NCBI GenBank assembly: GCA_907163345.1
Contig: CAJQUN010000023.1
Span: 7,450,598 to 7,514,597, forward strand
Length of the DNA stretch: 64,000 nucleotides
Reading direction: 5' to 3'
From: Haberlea rhodopensis
Taxonomy: Eukaryota; Streptophyta; Magnoliopsida; Lamiales; Gesneriaceae
The translations under genes were made by a program, and so were the position numbers. Below the pieces are notes generated by a model. It was not told the DNA's origin and did no database searches. It worked only from the letters and a program-made list of their open reading frames with translations. Shown one piece after another: positions 57,478 through 64,000 of this stretch (the stretch's first letter is position 1; every line of letters begins with the position of its first letter).

Positions 57478-60400
57478 AGAGTACAAGAGGTATTACTAAG
57501 TTTGAAAACAAGAACTAAAACGACCAAACTAGCAGTTAAGAAGAAAATACTACAGAGCCTTTAAGCAGATAATAGGCTCCATCCTCCAATCTGAAAGCGA
57601 ATACTTAGACCTAACACCCTTATTATTATAAATCCACATCCACAACCTAAACAACACTAACTCGAAAAGATCCGAAAAATGGTAGCTTATATTAATTCAA
57701 GCAAATACGTAATAATATAGTTCAGTATTACTGTATTACCATCTCTAGTATTTAGTTTTTTTTCCTTTCGTCTTGAAACTGTCACACATAGTATTTTCTT
57801 TCATTGAACATTATTATTATTTTTGTATATCAAATCAATGCATCAGAGTACAAGATATATAGGGGTACAAAAGAGCCATTTTAGGAAGTTATTCTATACA
57901 ATATTTAGCTATTGAAATCATGCTTTGATTGAGGGAATGAATTCCTGAATCTAAGCTTTCCATAGTTGGCTAATTGCATGACTCATGCCAACACCGCCCC
58001 TCAAGTTGGTGTGTAGATATCTCTAATGCCCAACTTGTCAAGTGAGTCATAGTGGTTTCTACTGGAGACAGCCTTGGTAAGAATGTCCGCCAACTGATCT
58101 TTAGATTTCACGAAAGGGAACTGAATAATCTTTTCTTCCAAATTTTGTTTGATGAAATGTCGGTCTACCTCCACGTGCTTGGTGCGATCATGTTGAATTG
58201 GGTTGTGAGATATGTCGATGTCAGCTTTGTTATCACAAAACAAATTCATTGCAGATTCAGGAGGGAAACCAACCTTTGTTAGCAAACTTCTAAGCCAAAG
58301 AAGCTCACACAATCCTTTTGCCATGCCTCGGAACTCAGCTTCAGCACTAGACAATGCCACTAATTTCTGTTTTCTACTCCTCCATGTAACCAAGTTTCCT
58401 CCCACGAAAGTTAGGTACCCCGAGGTAGACTTTCTGTCTAAGATATTCCCTGCCCAATCAGCGTCTGTGTACCCTTCAACGGTCAGATGATCATTTTTGG
58501 AGAACATCAGTCCCTTCCCTGGTGATGACTTTAGGTAACAGAGGATTCGGATTACGGCAGCCATATGATCTTCGCTAGGATTATGCATAAATTGGCTTAT
58601 CATACTTACGGCATAAGCTATGTCTGGGCGAGTGTGTGATAAGTAAATAAGCTTTCCCACTAGTTTTTGATACCTCAACTTATCAGTTGGGACCTGGTCT
58701 GAATATTCCCCAAGCTTATGGTTCTGTACAATCGGAGTATCCACGGGTTTGCACTCTAGTAATCCCACTTCTGTTAATAAGTCTAGCACATATTTCCGTT
58801 GGGAGAGGAATATGCCCATTTTTGACCTCGCCACCTCTATCCCCAGAAAATACTTACGTCCTCCTAAGTTCTTCATTTCAAACACCAAGGACAATTGCCC
58901 TTGTAGCCTTGAGATTTCTTCGGCATCATCACCCGTAATTATCATATCATCCACATAGACTATTAGTGTTGTTACCTTGCTTTGTCGTGTTTTAGGAAGA
59001 GAGTATGGCCAGAGTTACTTTGGCGATATCCATACTTATTCATAGCTGAGCTAAATCGACCAAACCATGCTCGTGGCGACTGTTTGAGGCCATACAATGC
59101 CTTTTCCAATTTACACACCACTTTGGTCTCGGTGGATCCTGTATATCCTGGTGGAGTATCCATATACACCTCCTCATTAAGGTCACCATGAAGGAATGCA
59201 TTCTTTACGTCGAGTTGATGTAGTGGCCAGTCCAAGTTTGCTGCAAGCGACAACAAGACCCTAATAGTATTTAGTTAGCTACCGGTGAGAAGGTTTCTAA
59301 GTAGTCTATGCCATACGTTTGGGTAAAGCCCTTCGCCACAAGTCTCGCCTTGTAAAGATCAATTGTTCCATCAGCCTTGTATTTTATAGAGAACACCCAT
59401 TTGCATCCAATTAATTTTTTTCCTTCCGGACAAGGGACCAATTTCCAGGTATTATTTTTCCTTAAGAGCTTCTAGTTCTTCTTGCATTGCATGTGCCCAT
59501 TCTGGATCAGATAGTGCCTCCTCAACACTACTCGGAATATGGCAGGAAGAAAGTGTTTTGAGTGAAAGTTTTGAGAGGCTGGGACAGACCTTGAGTAGAT
59601 ACATAGTTTGCAATTGGATACTTGGACTTTCTTTCTTCTTCATCTGGGGAGTACCTATTAGGCGGTTTCCCGCGATTATGCCTAAAAGGTAACACCAAAC
59701 CAGTAGAATAATCTATGTCATTAGCATGTAAAGGTGTGATGGGAGTACTTACCTCATGAACATTCTCAGGAGAAGGAGGGTCTTCGGGTACTGAGAAGAG
59801 AGGGGACTCTATATTTCCTGGTTCTTCATTTGTCGATTTGGCTTCTTCAATATCTGATGATTCTGGTGGTATTTCATGTGATTCAACTACTCCATTCTCA
59901 ATTCCATGTTCATTTGCAGGGGCTATCATTGTCAACCAATTCGACTCTTCTCCTTGAGTCTCCCCCTGAAGGGAAGAATTGGATACCGAGGAGGAGTAAA
60001 AATTTTCGGACTCAAGAAAAGTAACATCCATCGTGATATAGGTTCGGTTGGTTGTGGGATCATAGCACCTGAAACCCTTTTTATGCAAACCATATCCCAG
60101 AAACACGCACTTAACTGCGCATGGGTCTAATTTGGTACGTTGATTTTTGTGGAGATGGACGAAGGCAACAGATCCAAAGATTCGAGGCGGAAGCATCAAA
60201 ACGAATGGCAGAGATATATGAGTAGATAAGATTTGTAAGGGAGTTTTAAAGTGTAGGATTTTAGAGGGCATTCGGTTGTTTAAATACACTGTTGTAGCCA
60301 CAGCATCCCCCCAATGGCAACTTGGCACCATTGCTCCAAGGAGTAGGGCACGCGCTGTTTCCAGAATATGTCGATTTTTTCTCTCGGCGACACCATTTTG

Positions 60401-63400
60401 TTGTGGCGTTTGAGAGCATGAAGTCTCATGAAGGAGACCATGCTGTTGGAAATAGATCTGAAATTTTTGATTAATGAACTCGCCACCATTATCAGAGCGT
60501 AGAATTTGTATCTTAGAAGAGAATTGGGTTTGAATCATGGCATGAAATGCTTGGAAAATAGTGAACACTTCTCCTTTGGTTTTCAGATGATAGAGCCATG
60601 TCATCCTAGTACAATCATCGACAAAAATTAGAAACCAACGGTAACCAGAGGGAGTACTTACTGGGGATGGTCCCCATACATCTGAGTGCATCAAAGCAAA
60701 TGGAGTATTGGTTTTATTCAAGCTAACTGGATAAGATACTCGTTGATTTTTAGCTTTGATACATATGTCGCATTTAAATTCTAAATTCTGCACATGGGTA
60801 AATAGAGATGGAAATAGATGCCGGAGGTAGCCAAATGATGAATGCCCCAAGCGTCTATGCCAAAGCCAAATCTGCCTTTCATGGCTGTTGGTTTGGTGAT
60901 GCATGTTATTTGCTTTCCCTGGACTAAGGTCATCCAAGTAGTATAGTCCCCCCCTCTTAGTACCACGCCCAATAATCTCCTTGCTGAGAACATCCTGAAG
61001 AAGACAAAAGGTAGAGTACATGAGTACCACACAGTTAAGCTCTTTGGTAACTTGACTTACAGACATCAACTTATTTGAGAGCGATGGAACAAGAAGTGTG
61101 TTATCTAAAGATAGAGACGGCGACAAGGGTATGGTTTCAGCCCCTGTAACGGGGTAAGTTGCCCCATTGGCGTTAGCAATGCAAGTTCTCCTCGGCCGAG
61201 TAGAGTTGGAGAAGTCTTTTGGGTCAAATGTCATATGGTCTGTTGCTCCGGAGTCAATAATCCAGCCCCCATTATTCTGAGTAGAGGAGCTACATAAAAT
61301 TTTACCACAATTACCTTGGTCTGAAATTGAGTTAGGAAGATCTACAGTGGAAATAGGGATGGTTGCGGACCAGCCGTGGCCACCTGCTACATGTCCAGGA
61401 ATGTTGGTAGTTGAAGGAGCCACTTGTTTCTTTCGGGCTTGTAGTTCGTGCCACCAATCTGGGTAGCCATGTAGTTTGAAGCAGGTGTCTTGGGTATGTT
61501 TGGTACTCCCACAGGTGGGTGCACTTATGCCCACCAGGATTTCCCTTGGGTCGTGAGGATGTCAAAGATTTTTCCCAAGGTTTGGGCTGACCAGATTTCA
61601 CGCCTTTGATGGTCATAACAGCACCACTAGCCACAGTTTCTGCTCCTGATATCATCACAGATTGCCGAAGATCTTCCCTTCGAACATGAACATAAGCTTC
61701 CTCGATTGAAGGAAAAGGTTTCAGATGTAGAACATCACTCCGGACATGATCTAGTCGATCATCTAGTCCGTCGAGAAAAGTGTATACGCGTTCCTCCTGT
61801 AGAATGGAGTTGTAGCTTTGTATATCTGTTGCACATTTCATTGGGTTTGGGCGGCTAGTATTTTTCTATATCCGCCTGCTTGTTTCATTCGAGATACACG
61901 ACGCTTGAGATCGTATACCTGCGAAGTGTCAGTTCCATCAAAGTATGTTGTGGCAAAAAATCCCATACCTGTTTAGCTGTTGGATATCGAATGAAATTTA
62001 CGACCAGGGAGTGGTCCATGGAGTTGATCAGCCAGCCTTTCACCAAGGCATTCTCGGTGCGCCACTTACGAAATGATGGATCGGCTTCTAGTGGTTGTGG
62101 GTAGTCTCCATTGATGTTGACCCCAGTTTGTCTTTTCCAGATATGTACATCTCAACAATCTGAGACCATAACCCATAGTTGGAACCATCCAACTTGATGC
62201 CAATTGGAACCATAGGGGAGTCGGTGATGGGTGAGGGAGATGTCTGGATTTTTGTCAGAACCTCTGTCATTTTCGATGTCAGATTATCAAGGATTGTTTC
62301 GGGAAATTCAGCCATGGAAGCCAAGCAAAGAATCTGTACCACTGTTTTATCAAAGCACAGAGAATTCAAGAACCTGGCTCTGATATCCATGTCACACATA
62401 GTAGTCTTCTTTCATTGAACATAATTATTATTTTTGTATATCAAATCAATGCATCAGAGTACAAGATATATAGGGGTACAAAAGAGCCATTTTAGGAAGT
62501 TATTCTATACAATATTTAGCTACTGAAATCATGCTTTGATTGAGGGAATGAATTCCTGAATCTAAGCTTTCCATAGTTGGCTAATTGCATGACTCATGCC
62601 AACAGAAACAATACGTACTTCTGGTGAAATGTGCAGTTAAGGGAAAAAGAACAAGTTACTACACAGAAAACAAGTAGTATAGCCGCTGACCTCATGGTAC
62701 AAATAGAAAAGAATACCATCACGACAATCCCCAACAGCAATCCTGGTGAAATGTGCAGTTAAAGTCATGATTGTAAAACGTGTTCTTCCAATAGCCAATC
62801 TCCTTACCCTCTGAGAATCATCATTTGGAAAACTGCAAACATAAAACTGAAAACAAAAATAGCACTCTTTAGAAGAGCCCCAACAATCTTTCATTAAGGT
62901 TTCCTGTAACAGAACAAAGAATTTCCGACTTACAGAACTACCAGCAGAAGCCAAGAAATAACGATCAAGGTAAGGGCATACAGCAAGGACCATCCCAGGC
63001 CAAATGGTTGAATAAGCTAACCGCAAGTGCCATGCTTCAGTTTCTTCGAGTTTGATTCCATCAGAGCTGTTATCTTCCAAGCTGCTGCAGAGGCTACTGC
63101 TTGAAAGCTGTTCTGCAGCAGAACCACCAATGTCGGAGAAAGATAAATTTTGTTGGGATGATGAACCTGTCTTGGAACATAGTGTTGCAGAAACACTGTC
63201 AGAATACTGCATATGTTCAAGGCAAAGAACCACCAAACGGCCTTTTGTACTGTTAAAAACACAACACAGTATCAGCATTCAGCATGCATATAAATTACAA
63301 GAACTCCGACAAAATTCTACCAACAAAAATCAAAAGCAATACAGCCTAAGTAACAGTGAATATGAAAACTTTCAGGAAAATGCATTAAAGCCTCCAAAAA

Positions 63401-63725
63401 GGTAGATATATAACCTTTCAGCTTCACCACTAGGCATTATGGCTGGACCAGTTGATAGGCTCGTCCCAACCACAAGCACGTGCTCATTTCCAACTTTCAC
63501 AAGATTCATGCATTTCCCTGTCTCTCCAGAGTCAAATTTGAAAGATGACAATACGCAGCCAGTCACAGGATCCACACAACAAATGTCAGATGAACATGAA
63601 TCGTTATCCAAATCTGTCCTCATGACAAGCAATAACCTGCTCTCATTGTGATATAATACTTTTCTAGGGGTGCCCCCAAGATGAAATTTCTGCACATTAA
63701 GCCTCTTACTTGGCACCATTTCCAC
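53700..63725 (-). CDS. CPSF-A/DDB1-like beta-propeller protein, C-terminal part (8 exons)
   Basis: Eight exons on the - strand join in phase to 482 codons including the stop: 63725-63415, 63249-62934, 62846-62691, 57382-57241, 56373-56297, 54737-54598, 54130-54022 and 53894-53700. The product matches the C-terminus of the plant CPSF A-subunit/DDB1/SF3B3-like family: VVPSKRLNVQKF-type start (here VEMVPSKRLNVQKFHLGGTP), GNEHVLVVGTSLS, GRTRFTIMTLTAHFTRIAVG, VVSDRRGSIVVM, STLLGSIMIFIPLTR, and an end in VVRLLERVHYALN. This family has WD-like propellers that serve protein-interaction roles in mRNA 3' processing, splicing or CUL4 complexes; which role applies here is not decided by sequence. The 5' two-thirds lie beyond the window. 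The 5.3 kb intron 57383-62690 holds a copia element and an L1 fragment. All exon joins are inferred. Confidence 0.9.
54225..54356 (-). mobile_element. Au-like tRNA-derived SINE in a CPSF-A-like intron
   Basis: On the - strand GCAAGGGTAAAGTTGATGCC (A-box region) is followed by GTGTGACCTGGAGGTCGCGG and the polymerase III B-box GGGTTCGAGTC (54305-54295). Then come GCGGAAAAAACCCCTTGC and GGGAAGGCTGCTTGCATGG. Spacing and wording resemble the Au SINE family of angiosperms. The 3' portion looks shortened and diverged. The clover-leaf of a real tRNA gene is absent. Confidence 0.65.
55362..55596. repeat. Tandem duplication of a ~118-bp unit
   Basis: Two head-to-tail copies (55362-55478 and 55480-55596) begin TGTACACTCCTTGTAAATGC and end AGCCCTGGCTGGTCG, with about 10 differences. 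They lie in the 1.56 kb intron 54738-56296 of the CPSF-A-like gene. The rest of that intron is AT-rich with no recognised element. Confidence 0.88.
57411..57676 (-). mobile_element. L1-type LINE 3' fragment with 13-bp target duplication
   Basis: AAATGGTAGCTTA occurs exactly at 57398-57410 and 57677-57689, flanking a 266-bp insert. It begins with a T tract (tail) and contains a long TA microsatellite (57434-57470), then L1 3'-end sequence similar in layout to the fragments at 39928 and 49853. It is extremely 5'-truncated and inserted in sense with the CPSF-A-like gene. Confidence 0.85.
57780..57993 (-). repeat. 3' LTR of copia element 2
   Basis: 214 bp, reading TGTTGGCATGAGTCATGC ... GTGTGACA on the - strand. 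It differs from the other LTR at only a few positions. Confidence 0.95.
57994..58006 (-). other. Polypurine tract of copia element 2
   Basis: TTGAGGGGCGG on the - strand directly precedes the 3' LTR. Confidence 0.75.
58001..62315 (-). pseudogene. copia 2 gag-pol polyprotein with several frameshifts
   Basis: Gag starts at ATG 62315 (MAEFPETILDNLTSKMTEVL) and breaks around 62090, with broken frames through 61850. A later frame carries VYTFLDGLDDRLDHVRSDVL. The longest open part (59528-61534) has a gag knuckle-type motif (TQDTCFKLHGYPDWW), protease WIIDSGATDHMTF, pre-integrase WHRRLGHSSFG, and integrase HSDVWGPSPV ... SDNGGEF ... NGVAERKNR. The RT is split over three frames (59643-59452, 59256-58972, 58954-58001); the catalytic YVDD at about 58954 is intact, and RNase H follows (VEGYTDADWAG). 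The last frame ends at 58001. At least three frame changes preclude a functional product from this copy. Confidence 0.9.
62376..62389 (-). other. Primer binding site of copia element 2
   Basis: TGGATATCAGAGCC on the - strand abuts the 5' LTR. It equals the initiator tRNA-Met site TGGTATCAGAGC with the T replaced by AT, a small deviation from the usual sequence. Confidence 0.75.
62390..62604 (-). repeat. 5' LTR of copia element 2
   Basis: 215-bp partner of 57780-57993, differing by about four positions (for example the run after CACACATAGTA). Confidence 0.95.
62691..63725 (-). CDS. CPSF-A-like exons A-C (first three in the window)
   Basis: Exons 63725-63415 (ends phase 2), 63249-62934 and 62846-62691. 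They encode the CPSF-A core: DICCVDPVTGCVLSSF, GPAIMPSGEAES, KGRLVVLCLEHMQ, a serine-rich loop (AEQLSSSSLCSS), WPGMVLAVCPYLDRYFLASA, then FYVCSFPNDDSQRVRRLAIG and VGDCRDGILFYLYHE. The next upstream exon must lie to the right of 63725, probably outside the window. Confidence 0.88.
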
Positions 63726-64000
63726 CTATGACACAATTAGGCAGTATCCTGATGTCAAAAGCAATTAGCATAAATCTCGCGACACCTCAAGAATAAATAA
63801 TTATAAGCAAAAAGATTCAAAGTCTAATAAAATACCCTTCATTTCTCTTTAACAATATAATTTGTTCGGATAAACACTAAATATGTGTATCCGAAAATAG
63901 AAGGTGCATGACCATGAAGCTTTTCAAGGGTGAACAACTTAGATGCTAAGTCCAGATCTCTGTAAAACAGAGGAGGCCGAGTAAAGATGTGCCTTGGAAA
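63726..64000 (-). other. Intron or unassigned sequence at the right edge
   Basis: The - strand immediately before exon A ends in TGTGTCATAG, a plausible acceptor. Farther right an open - strand stretch (about 64000-63870, reading PRHIFTRPPLFYRDLDLASK) has no similarity I recognise and no donor that joins phase 0 to exon A. It is left unassigned. Confidence 0.5.

Larger units (their letters stand above)
57780..62604 (-). mobile_element. Ty1/copia retrotransposon 2, complete, in a CPSF-A-like intron
   Basis: 4825 bp with near-identical short LTRs (57780-57993 and 62390-62604) and an exact 5-bp target duplication GAAAC (57775-57779 and 62605-62609). On the - strand: 5' LTR, primer site TGGATATCAGAGCC, gag, protease, integrase, RT, RNase H, purine tract TTGAGGGGCGG, 3' LTR. 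Frameshifts break the polyprotein. It is in sense orientation with its host gene. Confidence 0.95.

Noticed and set aside
63870..64000. Upstream exon of the CPSF-A-like gene at the window edge
   Set aside because: The open stretch has no similarity I recognise, and no donor joins it to exon A in phase 0; left unassigned.

Overview
The window is nuclear DNA from a flowering plant, probably a eudicot. It holds intron-rich genes with plant-type homologues and several families of plant retrotransposons, and has no bacterial or organellar features. I cannot name the species. Two real host genes are readable: a complete RRP5 (rRNA biogenesis factor) gene of 40 coding exons on the + strand (16117-52102), and the C-terminal 481 codons of a CPSF-A/DDB1-like beta-propeller protein on the - strand (53700-63725, continuing beyond the right edge). 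They lie tail to tail about 1.6 kb apart. From memory, the Arabidopsis homologues also carry adjacent locus numbers, which suggests conserved microsynteny.

Layout. 1-5265 is the 3' half of a Ty3/gypsy chromovirus with an open pol frame and one 2.1 kb LTR. 5312-13964 is a complete but mutated Ty1/copia element on the - strand, with two ~1.5 kb LTRs and a perfect 5-bp target duplication (GTTTC). The two elements are separated by only 46 bp, and that sequence plus the DNA from 13965 looks like the end of an interrupted host exon. 14400-15950 is mostly AT-rich intergenic DNA with one 352-bp insertion flanked by a 13-bp direct repeat. A telo-box lies just upstream of RRP5.

RRP5 keeps an uninterrupted reading frame of about 1918 residues across 36 kb because its introns absorb the insertions: an RTE LINE (intron 2), a Tat/Retand-like gypsy with an antisense extra ORF and two tandem arrays (intron 15), a decayed copia (intron 21), a hAT MITE with an 8-bp target duplication and an L1 fragment (intron 25), an RTE tail (intron 28), a short non-autonomous LTR element (intron 32), and an L1 fragment inside a local duplication (intron 35). 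Every orientable element in RRP5 is antisense to the gene. The CPSF-A-like gene carries a second full-length copia (57780-62604, target duplication GAAAC, nearly identical 0.2 kb LTRs), a 266-bp L1 fragment with a 13-bp target duplication, an Au-like SINE and a 118-bp tandem duplication.

I did not find a new multi-gene system. The most unusual items are the extreme TE load borne by an intact housekeeping gene, the rearranged Tat-type element with its antisense ORF and LTR-integrase deletion junction, and a cluster of eight identical 10-bp palindromes in the gypsy LTR.
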